Position numbers and translations under genes: made by a program | Notes under the pieces: model-generated | Databases searched by the model: none | Told to the model about the DNA's origin: nothing | What the model saw: only the letters and a program-made list of their open reading frames with translations | In this document: piece after piece, positions 1-13,100 of the stretch | Position numbering within the stretch: the first letter of the stretch is position 1 | How the letters are laid out: each line of letters starts with the position of its first letter | Source of the DNA: Siphonodentalium dalli | Taxonomy: Eukaryota; Mollusca; Scaphopoda; Gadilida; Siphonodentaliidae | Reading direction: 5' to 3' | Length of the DNA: 64,000 nucleotides | Assembly (NCBI GenBank): GCA_032622095.1 | Contig: CP136061.1 | Coordinates: 173,995,692-174,059,691, forward strand

Positions 1-1050
1 CTATATGGTATGATTGTATGAACACGGACGCCTCGTAGTCTGCTACGTGAAGTCTCCTAAATGCAGGGGGTATCTTTCAATAATTTCATTGCTAGTTTAT
101 CTACATACTGTGCTTTTCCCATAGTGATTTGAATATTATGTTTCAATGCTGTCAAGCTCAAAGCATTTATATTGCATGTAAGTTGTAACCAGTCTGTTGG
201 TTAGTAGACAACTTGATTGGTTTCTCAGAACAGAAATGTTTCATGGCTAATAATACGATTGTAGTTCCACTCATAGTAGACCATTCCGCGGTTACAATAA
301 ATTAGTGTCTTTTATTAGCCGGCCACTAGAGCAGGCTGTTAATTAGCTTGTTTTATCACTGGAAGGTAGGGGTTCTTTTCGATCAAAGCCACATTGCATA
401 TATATAGGCATGTAACATGAAACATAACCTATAACATATAACATAAAAATGGGATGTTATTAAAAGCAAAACCTCGACCCATCTGACATTTGTAGAGATA
501 CTGTTATCTAAATCAAGTGAATTCAATGCCATTAAATTTTTTCTTTCATTGCATCCGGATCATTTATAACGTGGTATATGTGGATTAAGAAACATGATAA
601 CTGATGTATAACATCACAGAGTAGACAATACAAGGCCATATTATACCAAATCAGTTATGGTATTGGGAAAGGATTACTATCATTTGTTGGCCATTACTCA
701 TTGTTACAGGCAAACATAAACTGTGTGATTTCCGCCCCTTAGGTAATTTAGACATGCATCCCGTGATTCTGAATAAAGGTATCAATTGTTCGAGAGTATA
801 GGGCCTAGCAAATTGTGTGTAAACACCAAATCAAACTCCATGTCCCATACTCGATCAACATACAGGGAACGGTATGGTTGAAAACTTCATTTACCATGCC
901 TATCATGATTATTATTGGAAGGTCAAATATATATAATACCCACTCCCCAGCCCTCCTCTTCAATGCACGACTTATGGTTTATTTAAGTTGGTGAAAATTA
1001 CTGATGATTTTTCAAAACCATGCGTGGCCATCATTTTAACACGGAAAAAC
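1..1050. other. No gene seen (upstream MDN1 intron, presumed)
   Basis: AT-rich sequence with only short, unrecognisable open frames. I see no midasin-like exon, tandem array or terminal inverted repeat. Because the first recognised exon (6176) is internal, this is presumably part of the preceding intron. Confidence 0.5.
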
Positions 1051-1059
1051 CACGGTTGA

Positions 1060-1318
1060 TCTCGCCGTGTTCTTAGCATGGTCAATTTAGGCAAAATGGC
1101 CAGCGTGTTCAAAAACGGTCTGAACACGTAATGTACATGCCATGGTCATCACTTGTTCACGCCATGGTCATCCGTGTTGAAATCGTGTTCTCACCGTGGT
1201 CATTTTGCATGCCGTGGTAATCCATGTTGAAGTCGTGTTCATGTCGTGGTAATCCGTGATCATGCCATGGTCATCCATGTTAATGACGTGGTCATCCGTG
1301 TTTACGCCGCGGTCTTCA
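1060..1318. repeat. Degenerate ~21 bp tandem repeat
   Basis: A short-period array built on a core like GTCATCCGTGTTCACGCCATG, with about ten imperfect copies. The last three (from about 1251) are the most regular, at 21 bp spacing. The words CCGTG and CATGG recur throughout. Scattered relatives lie at about 1535-1575 and 1960-2005 (CCGTGTCTACGG-like). The open frame 1256-1462 overlaps it and is not supported as a gene. Confidence 0.7.
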
Positions 1319-2450
1319 TCCCCATGCAGAGCGGCACCTACTCTTTTTGGGGACAGTGCGGGAGGTGTGTATAATCCGCGACATCAAAGGGTTGCCGCAG
1401 TATTACTTGCGGTGGGCTTTTTACGGGTACATTTGGCCCGGATTGATTTCATCAATGAATAAAGAATTGTCAGATAAAATCTTTTATAACATAAAACAAT
1501 TTCCTATATTTAATTATATATATGCATATTTGTTAATCCGTGTCTACGGCCTTGACATCCGTGTCATGTTTTGTTGTGGCATTTTATTTTAGTTGGCATT
1601 AATATTTTCTTGTGTCATATTACATGCACGCAACGTTGTCAGTAGTTTGTGCGCCGATATCGTGTTCTAACAAATGGCTGAAAAGTTGGACATAACATTA
1701 CAAATATTCATAAGTTAAAATTTTGAATAAATGTTCAAAAGGTAACTAAAGTTTTAAATATCAATTTTTTTATTTTTTTTTTTGAAAACTCTTTAGTCAA
1801 AATTTATAAATGAAATTTAATTGTTCCAAATTAATTTAAAGTGCTCATTTTCAACAATGAATACAATTTCAAGAATTGTCTGTTAAAATCTTGTATTATC
1901 TAAGTAATTTCATATATATGCACATATGCATATTTTATAACACACACAATATAACATATGTGTTCACGCCCTATTAATCATTGTCTACGGTGTTTACATC
2001 TGTGTCTGCAGATTATGCTACATTCTACGGCAGTTTTAATTTTCAATAAATCTAAATAATTATTGTTAATTATTAATATATTGGAAACAAACAGTTTCAC
2101 CTGAGTGTTTATATAGAACTTCCTGATAATATTTGCTTGTGGTACAGTAAAACAAAAACTGTTTGTAAATAAAGCGAGAAAAAACAATGAACTAAAACAT
2201 AATTTTTGTTTTAGGCGTTGTCACTCGACGCTGCTGTCATTTATGTAGTGGGCAAAGTAATCAAGAAATTTAGGTTATCGAGAAAAAACCTAACTCGCGA
2301 AGTTTGTGGCAGCCAATTGTTTCACAGTATTACGTGGATTGCCAGCTAATGATTAAATTATAGCTACATGTACAAACCATGCATGGTTCCATTTATCTGT
2401 TATCTGCATGATGTTCATGCATTAAATAAATATATTATATCATAACTTAA
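1319..2450. other. No gene seen; very AT-rich
   Basis: Homopolymeric A/T tracts and short open frames with no recognisable protein similarity. Nothing else could be supported. Confidence 0.5.
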
Positions 2451-2454
2451 AAAG

Positions 2455-2540
2455 AAGTGCTTGGATCTCAATGAAATTTGGTATGGATGTTCACTACTAT
2501 AAGGACATTCAATGGAGTGTTCAATTGTTTTGTTCGGGTT
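2455..2540 (+). repeat. Left fragment of ~174 bp repeat family (interrupted)
   Basis: Matches the unit of the array at 15871-17245: a 'GGATCTCAATGAAATTTGGTATGGATGTTCAC...' core followed by 'TTGTTTTGTTCGGG'. The unit is broken here by the element at 2541-5764 and resumes at 5765 with ATTCTAGAGTTATTCATC. Together they rebuild one normal unit. Confidence 0.75.
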
Positions 2541-5500
2541 TTTAGCTCAACTTTACTTTGTAAAGTTTGAGCTATTGCCATGGCTTTGTCGTCCGTCGTC
2601 CGTGTGTGCGTGTGTACGTAAGGCGTCAACAATGCAGTCTACAGGTCGTACCTTTGGTCGGATCATTATGAAATTTGTCATAGCTGTTGACATCAACATT
2701 TAGACCAGAATGATTAATTTTGGGGTCATTCGGTAAAAAAACATGGCCGCCAGTGGCCATCTTGCATTTCAAAATTCAATCCATTAGCACGGGCTACAGG
2801 GCGTACTGTTTGTCTGATCGTCATGATATTTTATGGATGTCATGGATGTTAATATTGACATGTAGATGGGAACGAGTAATTTTGGGGTCATTCGGCCCAA
2901 AAACATGGCCGCCAGCAGCCATCTTGGATTTTACTCTTTGTATGACTAAATTCTTTAGCACGGGCTACAGGTCGTACTTTTAGTCTGATCATCATAAAAT
3001 TTGTCAAGAATGAAATTGGAATGTAGATGGGAACGAGTCATTTTGGGGTCATTCGGACAAAAAACATGGCCGCCAGCAGCCATCTTGGATTTCAAAATTT
3101 AATCCATTAGCACGGGCTACAGGTCGTACTGTTCGTCTGATCACCATGAAATTTGTCATGGATGATAATATTGACATGTAGATGGGAACGAGTAATTTTG
3201 GGGTCATTCGGCCAATAAACATGGCCGTCTGAAGCCATCTTCGATTTTACTCTTTGTATGACTAAATTCTTTAGCACGGGCTGCAGGTCGTAACTTTAGT
3301 CTGATCATCATAAAATTTGTCATGGATATTAACAATGACATGTAGATGGGAACGAGTAATTTTGGGGTCATTCGGCTAAAAAACATGGTCGCCAGCAGCC
3401 ATCTTGGATTTTACTCTTTGTATGACTAAATCCTTTAGCACGGGCTACAGGTCCTACTTTTAGTCTGATCATCATAAAATTTGGGGTCATTCGGCCAAAA
3501 AACCTGGACGCCAGCAGCCATCTTGGATTTTACTCTTTGTATGACTAAATCCTTTAGCACGGGCTACAGGTTGTACCTTTAGTCTGATCATCATGAAATT
3601 TGTCATGAATGTTAATAATGACATGTAGATGGGAACGAGTCAATTTGAGGTCATTCGGCCGAAAAACATGGCCGCCAGCAGCCATCTTGGATTTTACTCT
3701 TTGTATGACTAAATCCTTTAGCATGGGCTACAGGTCGTACCTTTAGTCTGATCATCATAAAATTTGTCATGGTTGTTGAAATTGGAATGTAGATGGGAAC
3801 GAGTTATTTTGGGGTCATTCGGACAAAAAGCATGGTTGCCAGCAGCCATCTTGGATTTAATAATTTAATCCATTAGCACGGGCCACAGGTCGTACTGTTC
3901 TTCTGATCATCATGAAATTTGTCATGGATGATAATATTGACATGTAGATGGGAACGAGTAATTTTGGGGTCATTCGGCCAAAAAACATGGCCGCCAGCAG
4001 CCATCTTGGATTTTACTCTTTGTATGACTAAATTCTTTAGCACGGGCTGCAGGTCGTACCTTTAGTCTGATCATCATAAAATGTGTCATGGATGTTAACA
4101 ATGACATGTAGATGGGAACGAGTCATTTTGAGGTCATTCGGCCGAAAAACATGGCCGCCAGCAGCCATCTTGGATTTTACTCTTCGTATGACTAAATCCT
4201 TTAGCATGGGCTACAAGTTGTACCTTTAGTCTGATCATCATGAAATTTGTCATGAATGTTAATAATGACATGTAGATGGGAACGAGTCATTTTGAGGTCA
4301 TTCGGCCGAAAAACATGGCCGCCAGCAGCCATCTTGGATTTTACTCTTTGTATGACTAAATCCTTTAGCATGGGCTACAGGTCGTACCTTTAGTCTGATC
4401 ATCATAAAATTTGTCATGGTTGTTGAAATTGGAATGTAGATGGGAACGAGTTATTTTGGGGTCATTCGGACAAAAAGCATGGTCGCCAGCAGCCATCTTG
4501 GATTTAATAATTTAATCCATTAGCACGGGCCACAGGTCGTACTGTTCTTCTGATCATCATGAAATTTGTCATGGATGATAATATTGACATGTAGATGGGA
4601 ACGAGTAATTTTGGGGTCATTCGGCCAAAAAACATGGCCGCCAGCAGCCATCTTGGATTTTACTCTTTGTATGACTAAATTCTTTAGCACGGGCTGTAGG
4701 TCGTACCTTTAGTCTGATCATCATAAAATGTGTCATGGATGTTAACAATGACATGTAGATGGGAACGAGTCATTTTGAGGTCAGTCGGCCGAAAAACATG
4801 GCCGCCAGCAGCCATCTTGGATTTTACTCTTCGTATGACTAAATCCTTTAGCATGGGCTACAAGTTGTACCTTTAGTCTGATCATCATAAAATTTGTCAT
4901 GGTTGTTGAAATTGGAATGTAGATGGGAACAAGTCATTTTGGGGTCATTCGGACAAAAAACATGGCCGCCAGCGGCCATCTTGGATTAAAAAATTTAATC
5001 AATTAGCACGGGCCACAGGTCGTACTGTTCGTCTGATGATCATGAAATTTGTCATGGATGATAATATTGACATGTAGATGGGAACGAGTAATTTTGGGGT
5101 CATTCGGCCCAAAAACATGGCCGCCAGCAGCCATCTTGGATTTTATTCTTTGTATGACTAAATTCTTTAGCATGGGCTACAGGTCGTACCTTTAGTCTGA
5201 TCATCATAAAATTTGTCATGGATGTTAACGATGACATGTAGATGGGAACGACTCATTTTGGGGTCAATCGGCCGAAAACATGGCCGCCAGCAGCCATCTT
5301 GGATTTTACTCTTTGTATGACTAAATTCTTTAGCACGGGCTACATGTCATACCTTTAGTCTGATCATCATAAAATTTGTCATGAATGTTAATAATGACAT
5401 GTAGATGGGAACGAGTCATTTTGGTGTCATTCGGCCAAAAAACATGGCCGCCAGCAGCCATCTTGGATTTTACTCTTTGTATGACTAAATTCTTTAGCAT

Positions 5501-5764
5501 AGGCTACAGGTCGTACCTTTAGTCTGATCGTCATCAAATTTGTCATGGATGTTAACGATGACATGTAGATGGGAACGACTCATTTTGGGGTCATTTGGTC
5601 GAAAACATGGCCGCCAGCAGCCATCTTGGATTTTACTTTTCTCTTCATGTCTATAAACATGTATTAGATATTCAACTTTCCTCATTCCTAATCGCTCCAT
5701 TGACTGCAATACATGAAATTATTCCCTTTCCAAGTTGAGCTACAGTGTCATTGACACTTTCATT
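2541..5764 (+). mobile_element. Tandem-repeat-cored element (pearl/Helentron-like), copy 1
   Basis: The 5' end carries TTAGCTCAACTTT and a hairpin (CTTTACTTTGTAAAG), then a TCCGTCGTCCGTGTGTGCGTG tract. The body is about 20 imperfect head-to-tail copies of a ~160 bp unit containing CATGGCCGCCAGCAGCCATC, ATGACTAAATCCTTTAGCA, CAGGTCGTACCTTTAGTCTG and GACATGTAGATGGGAACGAG. The 3' end is AAGTTGAGCTACA followed by the hairpin GTGTC-ATT-GACAC and TTTCATT. The subterminal AGCTCAACTT and AAGTTGAGCT are inverted. No long target duplication is seen, which fits rolling-circle-type insertion. All open frames inside are translations of the repeat. Assignment to pearl-like/Helentron non-autonomous elements is by architecture only. 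Confidence 0.8.
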
Positions 5765-6060
5765 CATTCTAGAGTTATTCATCTTTGCTTTTCTGGAAAT
5801 GTTGGTTTTTTTTCCCCTTCCGAGCAGATATCTCAACCAAAGATTGTCGGATCTTCATGAATTTTTTTATGGATGTTCACCACTACGAGGACATTCAATG
5901 GAGTGTTTAATATTTGGGTATTCCGTTCTCGAGTTACACATATTTGTTTATCTGAAAATGCTGATTCTTGGGTCCGTCTGCCTGAGTCATAAGTTGTAGG
6001 CAGTATGCCACATGGGGGTTTGCACCGGACCATAGTCCATTTCTTGTTTGTTTTGTATAT
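5765..6060 (+). repeat. Right fragment of ~174 bp repeat family
   Basis: Continues the unit interrupted at 2540: ATTCTAGAGTTATTCATC, then TCTGGAAATGTTGG. It ends with the family's 3' sequence, TAGGCAGTATGCCAC... GCACCGGACCATAGTCCAT, as at 17160-17245. It lies just upstream of the first MDN1 exon. Confidence 0.7.
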
Positions 6061-6175
6061 TTTATTGGCATTATACTATACATGTTAATTCTTAATTGTT
6101 CTCATAATGCAAGTTCCTTCCTAGCGGCTTACAATATCGAACATTAATCTCTACACAATCACTATATCTGAGCAG

Positions 6176-6323
6176 ACTAGAAGACGAGGATCTGGACTGT
6201 TTGCTGGGAAACAAGGGTTCATGACATTAAGGGATCTCTTCCGATGGGCCGAAAGATACCATGCATCAAATACAAAAATTTCTGGAGACTTCCATGACTG
6301 GGACCAACATCTAGCTGATCATG
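6176..6323 (+). CDS. MDN1: Midasin (MDN1) internal exon a: tail of an AAA+ module
   Basis: Encodes about 49 residues, TRRRGSGLFAGKQGF-MTLRDLFRWAERY...DWDQHLADH. This is the highly conserved stretch of midasin (Rea1) just before the 'GYMLLA.RVRK' segment, in the small (lid) part of one AAA+ module, probably AAA3. The exon ends at 6323 before GTAAAA, in phase 1. The split Gly codon is completed by the next exon at 21710. The start is less certain: CAG at 6173-6175 is the preferred acceptor, AG at 6171-6172 or 6179-6180 is possible, and the frame is stopped by TAG at 6122-6124. Midasin is a nucleolar and nucleoplasmic AAA+ remodelling ATPase that strips assembly factors (Ytm1/WDR12, Rsa4/NLE1) from pre-60S particles (established for the family). 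The preceding exon is not in the window. There are no stops or frameshifts. Confidence 0.82.
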
Positions 6324-6329
6324 GTAAAA

Positions 6330-7883
6330 TATTAAAATATACCTATTGCCTATTAACTTTTTGAAAACCATAAATCTGTAGCTTGGGGCTGATAACTCTT
6401 AACGTTTATTCCTCAGCACTCACAAATAGCCTACACATTTAGTCCTGTGTAATAGCTGAGTTTATTTGCTAAAGAAAGTGGTGTGACATAAAAGAAATGA
6501 AAAACTTCTCATCCACCACTGTCCGAATGGAAGATCGCGAATGTGTTGGGTGCCCAATTGACACCACATCACTGCTGTCCGATGCAACAGACTGAGCACG
6601 AGTACCCAGACGACCTTGACGACGACCCCCCAATTTGCACTGGTGAGTGGTTTGGTGATGATGATTGATTGCGCTGACTCTGACGACGACCCCTTGGCTG
6701 AGTTCCAGATCGTGTCCACCTATGACCCCTTGGCATATTTTTCTGCCGCAAAAAATAAAAAGCGAAGGATAAGTCCTGTCATACTACAACACTCGTCCAA
6801 CTAACGTTAGATTATTGTGAAATATGTTTTGTTTTTGTAACCAACAATCACCTATCCAGGGTCAGCATCAGAGCTGTTAAGTTTTACTGATTGTCTGTGA
6901 GACTCCCAGATTGCCACGGAAATTCCCTAAATATGGATAACCACAAATTTCTCCCGGATTCAGCAAAACCATGCAATCGAAATCCCAAAAAGGATGTTTT
7001 TTTTTATTTTTTCGAATTCGTGAAATTTCGGGGATTCCCCAAATTACAGGGAATTCCTTATTTCCGGTTCCATTATAGCCCACACATCAAAATTCACTTT
7101 TGATGTTCCCTCTGATTGAAGACTGATCAGTGGTGAACTGTGACTGATATTAATTGATTTCCACACTCTGGTGAAGCCACACATATAAAGGGTGTTGTTA
7201 TAGTATACAATAGGTATAATCACAAATGTGCAGCTGTATTGTTAGGCCTCATTGATGAACATTTCTTAGTAAAGGATTAGTGGTATGCATTGCGAATGGA
7301 ATGTTTGCTGGTAAAACTGTAAGACGGGTAATTTTCTACCGAGATAAATATTATACGTCGGGCTATTCTATTTTAGATCATCATATCTTGATTGATGATA
7401 TTCAAGGGGTTAAAAGAAGCGCTATTTTAAGCAATCAGAGGTAGGGAAATATTCACTGCCGACGTTGTGTGAATTTCCCGGGCTTTCTCAAGTCTTTGAC
7501 TGCATCATTTCTACCAATCAAAATTATTCGTAGCATTCAAACCTCTAATTTTAGCCAATCAGAAGGCTATAGGAAAGGTAAGGCATTTCATGTGGCCGAT
7601 GCCCAGTATGAAGCGTTTATCGACATATACCCGATATGACTTACCATATAAAGATGCACTGGTAGCCCTTGTTGGCATGCACTGGTAGTTCGCCGTGCCA
7701 TTTTCTGTGATCACTGCCCCCTCGTTTCGATTTATTTTCATGTATTTCCAACTGATACATGCCAGTGATTTCGATGTGCACGTATTGCCGATACATTCTG
7801 CTGTCGGAAAATTATAAAAGATTCCGCAATTTATGCTCAGGAATTCAACAAAACGCACTAGAATACCTATTAGGGCAAAATTT
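6330..7883. other. MDN1 intron, no gene seen
   Basis: Start of the ~15.4 kb intron between exons a and b. Short overlapping open frames on both strands (for example 6462-6804 and 7559-7978) show no recognisable protein. No clear repeat was identified before 7884. Confidence 0.55.
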
Positions 7884-8150
7884 GACCCCCCCTCTACGAG
7901 TTTGTACACCCTATTTTGCTTTAAACAAAGGCCAGATCGACCAGAGTCGAACTGAACATCACTAGGTGACCCCTCCACTGTGTAAATGCAAAATTGATCA
8001 TATATTCCTCTCCATTGTCTTTTGTGTCATTATTTAGCCATTCAGTTCTAATTATGATACCATTATATCGCTTAAAAACACTGATATTCTCCTGTGGAGC
8101 ACTGGTATTCTGACGTTCACACTGGTATTCCGTGAGCCGATTGGACAGTG
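7884..8150 (-). repeat. ~265 bp interspersed repeat, copy 1
   Basis: A near-identical inverted copy lies at 38647-38911. It runs from CCCCCCTCTACGAGTTTG to GGCTCACGG... and ends CCGATTGGACAGTG. The second copy begins CACTGTCCAATCGG. Inside are three spaced copies of ACTGGTATTC (reverse GAATACCAGT). The open frames 7559-7978 and 7921-8157 run through it and are not genes. Its class is unknown. Confidence 0.75.
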
Positions 8151-9440
8151 TGCCCATATATTGTCATGACCAGTGACAAGTGCCCATCAATTTGCACTAA
8201 CAGCCGATGGATGATGTCATATAATTGTGATTATATCACCATGGTAACGCATGCCATATGTACCAGGTGCATAAATACATTTGAACTCAATATTTACTGT
8301 TACAGTTAACTTTATTTGCAATATTTCACCACATAAGTATATTGACCAAACTCAAATAGTTAGCACTATATCCATCTTATGTCGTAAATTTAGCATATGT
8401 GGTGATCAAGAATGGAATTAGAAGGCATACAATGAGCATAATGAGAACAGACCATGTGTGTGCCCAAGAAGGTGTTATTTAACCAAGATAGACCCATTTT
8501 CCCAAATTTAGGCCCACTTGTATTCAACTGTAATAATGCTAAGCAAATATGAATATCTTTCCAAACACAACTGCCAATGATCTCATTTCATTCCCAAAAT
8601 GTTTATGCATGTCAATATCATGCTTACAACATGGAATCGTAGCTATTATTATTGAAGTCACACTATTGCACTTAATCAATCCGTATATGTGTATCTGATT
8701 AAAAAAACCACACATGTCAGCATTGTTTCATCAGCATTTTTGGGGAAAACCCAGGAAGCCTCACAATAGTAATTTTGACATGATACATCTGCTGTATATA
8801 TTTAGGCCGGGAACATCTCATTGTGGCCGTATTTGTCAGGTCTACGTGTTTAACAGTAAATTAGTATTGATAGAGAATATCACCCAAATGATAGTTAAGT
8901 CGGCAGTCAATAAAATCATTAGCATATCCCCGCAAACGTGATATTATTGCCTGTTATTCCCGAAAATTATTCGTAAATTACGTCGTGCCCGCTAAAGTGG
9001 GCTGCGGTGTTGAAAAAGTTAAGGAAAAATTAATTATACTTATAAATATAATATTTCTTCACAGAGATAATTTAGAGAACCATGGTGTGTGTGCCATTGT
9101 CTTCTGAAATAGGGCCAATTAATGGATAATCTAAATAACGATTGCTGCCAGAATACAGAAATCAATCAGTTATTTCATAATGTTGCTATCGGTGGTGGAT
9201 CTTGTTGACCGTCAGCCTGCTGAAGTATGCTGCACTCCAAAATGCTCTTTAGATTTATGATGGAATCGTTTTATCACATTTGATTCATTCAGGACAAATT
9301 GAAGGAACACTTATTTGTTGTAGCAATATTAAATAACTTTTCATGTGTAAATGTGTCAGTTTCACAGCTGGCAATATTAATCCCTTCTCGGGAGCAGTGT
9401 TCATGCTGGCCCCAAAAAGCTTGTACCCAAAAGTTTAGCC
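8151..9440. other. MDN1 intron, no gene seen
   Basis: AT-rich, without a recognised repeat or coding similarity. Confidence 0.5.
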
Positions 9441-9447
9441 ATTTTTG

Positions 9448-10137
9448 TCCCCCGAAAAAAAAAATTCGGGGGATTATTAAAATAGCCGGTGTCCGTGTGT
9501 CGAGCCGTCCGTCCGGAAATGGTTTCTGGATGATAACTTTAGTTTCGGTTGTTAGATCAAAAGCTAAATTTCATAGGTGAGTTTATCAGACCAAAATATA
9601 GGTCAAGTTCGAATATGGGTTTGCTCCGCCCATTTTTACGAGAGCTATGGCCCTTATTTACTTAGAATCTTTGATTGAAACTTGGTATGTAGGTGTCTCA
9701 ACCATGAACACAGGTGCTCAGCAATTCTGGGTTTGATCCGATGTTCTTTTATGGAGTTATTTTCATTTTTTTCAACTTTTTTTTACTTAGAAAATTTCTC
9801 ACTTTTTTCGGTTTCCGGATGATATCTCAAGTTTGGATCCTTTAATTGCAAATACCGTTTGTGGATCAGTCATATCAAGATACAGGTTGAGTTCGAATTT
9901 GTTTATTCTTTGGTTTCCGGATGATAACTCAAGTTTGGATTGTTTAATTGGAAATTCTGAGTTATGGGCCTTTCGACTTTGAATTTTTTTTTAAATAATT
10001 TTTTGTATGAGGGTACCTTCAACTCCTCCTACAGTTTTGATCGTAGATATTTGAAACTTCAGAGTATTGTTTTTCTTTAACAAAGCGGCATCAACTTGCC
10101 ACGTATTCGGGGGACACTGTGATTGGCCGACCTTTTA
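9448..10137 (+). repeat. Hairpin-started repeat element (GGGGGA family), copy 1
   Basis: Opens with the hairpin CCCCCGAA-(A)n-TTCGGGGG at 9448-9472, then GTCCGTGTGTCGAGCCGTCCGTCC. Diverged internal units follow (GAAACTTGGTATG, GAGCTATGGCCC, GGATGATAACT). The 3' end is TTTAACAAAGCGGCATC..TTGCCACG and CGGGGGACACTGTGATTGGC, then GACCTTTTATT. The same 3' end occurs at 37517-37590. It abuts the element at 10138 with no gap. Confidence 0.7.
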
Positions 10138-13100
10138 TTAGCTCAACTTTACTTTGTAAAGTTTGAGCTATTGCCATGGCTTTGTCGTCTGTCGTCCGTG
10201 TGTGCGTGTGTACGTAAGGCGTCAACAATGCAGGCTACAGGTCGTACCTTTCGTCGGATCATTATGAAATTTATCATAGCTGTTGACATCAACATTTAGA
10301 CCAGAATAATTAATTTTGGGGTCATTCGGAAAAAAAACATGGCCGCCAGTGGACATATTGGATTTCAAAATTCAATCCATTAGCACGGGCTACAGGCCGT
10401 ACTGTTTGTCTGATCATCATGAAATTTGTCATGGATGATAATGTAGATGGGAACGAGTAATTTTGGGGTCCTTCGGCCAAATAGCATGGCCGCCAGCAGC
10501 CATCTTGGATTTTACTCTTTGTATGACTAAATTCTTTAGCACAGGCTGCAGGTCGTACCTTTAGTCTGATCATCATAAAATGTGTCATGGATGTTAACAA
10601 TGACATGTAGATGGGAACGAGTAATTTTGGGGTCATTCGGCCAAAAAACCTGGTCGCCAGCAGCCATCTTGGATTTTACTCTTTGTATGACTAAATCCTT
10701 TAGCACGGGCTACAGGTTGTACCTTTAGTCTGATCACCATGAAATTTGTCATGAATGTTAATAATGACATGTAGATGGGAACGAGTCATTTTGAGGTCAT
10801 TCGGCCGAAAAACATGGCCGCCAGCAGCCATCTTGGATTTTACTCATTGTATGACTAAATCCTTTAGCATGGGCTACAGGTCGTACCTTTAGTCTGATCA
10901 TCATAAAATTTGTCATGGTTGTTGAAATTGGAATGTAGATGGGAACAAGTCATTTTGGGGTCATTCGGACAAAAAACATTGCCGCCAGCAGCCATCTTGG
11001 ATTTCAAAATTTAATCCATTAGCACGGGCCACAGGTCGTACTGTTCGTCTGATCACCATGAAATTTGTCATGGATGATAATATTGACATGTAGATGGGAA
11101 CGAGTAATTTTGGGGTCATTCGGCCAATAAACATGGCCGCCAGCAGTCATCTTCGATTTTACTCTTTGTATGACTAAATTCTTTAGCACGGGCTGCAGGT
11201 CGTACCTTTAGTCTGATCATCAAAAAATTTGTCACGGATATTAACAATGACATGTAGATGGGAACGAGTCATTTTGGGGTCATTCGGCCAAAAAACATGG
11301 CCGCCAGCAGCCATCTTGGATTTTACTCTTTGTATGACTAAATCCTTTAGCACGGGCTACAGGTCCTACTTTTAGTCTGATCATCATAAAATTTGTCAAG
11401 AATGTTAATAATGACATGTAGATGGGAACGAGTCATTTTGGGGTCATTCAGCCAAAAAACATGGCCGCCAGCAGCCATCTTGGATTTTACTCTTTGTATG
11501 ACTAAATCCTTTAGCACGGGCTACAGGTTGTACCTTTAGTCTGATCATCATGAAATGTGTCATGAATGTTAATAATGACATGTAGATGGGAACGAGTCAT
11601 TTTGAGGTCATTCGGCCGAAAAACATGGCCGCCAGCAGCCATCTTGGATTTTACTCTTTGTATGACTAAATCCTTTAGCATGGGCTACAGGTCGTACCTT
11701 TAGTCTGATCATCATAAAATTTGTCATGGTTGTTGAAATTGGAATGTAGATGGGAACGAGTTATTTTGGGGTCATTCGGCCAAAAAACATGGCCGCCAGC
11801 AGCCATCTTGGATTTTACTCTTTGTATGACTAAATTCTTTAGCACGGGCTGCAGGTCGTACCTTTAGTCTGATCATCATAAAATGTGTCATGGATGTTAA
11901 CAATGACATGTAGATGGGAACTAGTCATTTTGGGGTCATTCGGCCAAAAAACATGGCTGCCAGCAGCCATCTTGGATTTTACTCTTTGTATGACTAAATC
12001 CTTTAGCACGGGCTACAGGTCGTACCTTTAGTCTGATCATCATAAAATTTGTCATGGTTGTTGAAATTGGAATGTAGATGGGAACGAGTCATTTTGGGGT
12101 CATTCGGACAAAAATCATGGCCGCCAGCGGCCATATTGGATTTAAAAATTTAATCCATTAGCACGGGCCACAGGTCGTACTGTTTGTCTGATGATCATGA
12201 AATTTGTCATGGATGATAATATTGAAATGTAGATGGGAACAAGTAATTTTGGGGTCATTCGGACAAAAAACATGGCCGCCAGCAGCCATCTTGGATTTTA
12301 CTCTTTGTATGACTAAATTCTTTAGCACGGGCTGCAGGTCGTACCTTTAGTCTGATCATCATAAAATGTGTCATGGATGTTAACAATGACATGTAGATGG
12401 GAACGACTCATTTTGGGGTCAATCGGCCAAAAAACATGGCCGCCAGCAGCCATCTTGGATTTTACTCTTTGTATGACTAAATTCTTTAGCACGGGCTGCA
12501 GGTCGTACCTTTAGTCTGATCATCATAAAATGTGTCATGGATGTTAACAATGACATGTAGATGGGAACGAGTAATTTTGGGGTCATTCGGCCAAAAAACC
12601 TTGATCGCCAGCAGCCATCTTGGATTTTACTCTTTGTATGACTAAATCCTTTAGCACGGGCTACAGGTTGTACCTTTAGTCTGATCATCATGAAATTTGT
12701 CATGAATGTTAATAATGACATATAGATGGGAACGAGTCATTTTGAGGTCATTCGGCCGAAACACATGGCCGCCAGCAGCCATCTTGGATTTTACTCATTG
12801 TATGACTAAATCCTTTAGCATGGGCTACAGGTCGTACCTTTAGTCTGATCATCATAAAATTTGTCATGGTTGTTGAAATTGGAATGTAGATGGGAACAAG
12901 TCATTTTGGGGTCATTCGGACAAAAAACATGGCCGCCAGCAGCCATCTTGGATTTTACTCTTTGTATGACTAAATCCTTTAGCACGGGTTACAGGTCGTA
13001 CCTTTAGTCTGATCATCATAAAATTTGTCATGGTTGTTGAAATTGGAATGTAGATGGGAACGAGTCATTTTGGGGTCATTCGAACAAAAATCATGGCCGC

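Noticed and set aside
2541-5764. CRISPR-like array of regular repeats
   Set aside because: Units are ~160 bp, head to tail and without unique spacers, in a genome with introns. It is a minisatellite in a mobile element.
1-6120. Preceding MDN1 exon
   Set aside because: No stretch matching the conserved residues upstream of the exon a segment was recognised.
7559-7978. 139-residue minus-strand open frame
   Set aside because: Overlaps the 265 bp interspersed repeat. No recognisable domain; the second repeat copy does not keep the frame.
12419-12721. Family of minus-strand open frames (also at 3204, 10322, 13593, 15212, 45647) with similar proteins (KIQDGCWRPCF...)
   Set aside because: They are all the reverse reading of the ~160 bp pearl-like unit. 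Similarity between them reflects the DNA repeat, not a gene family.
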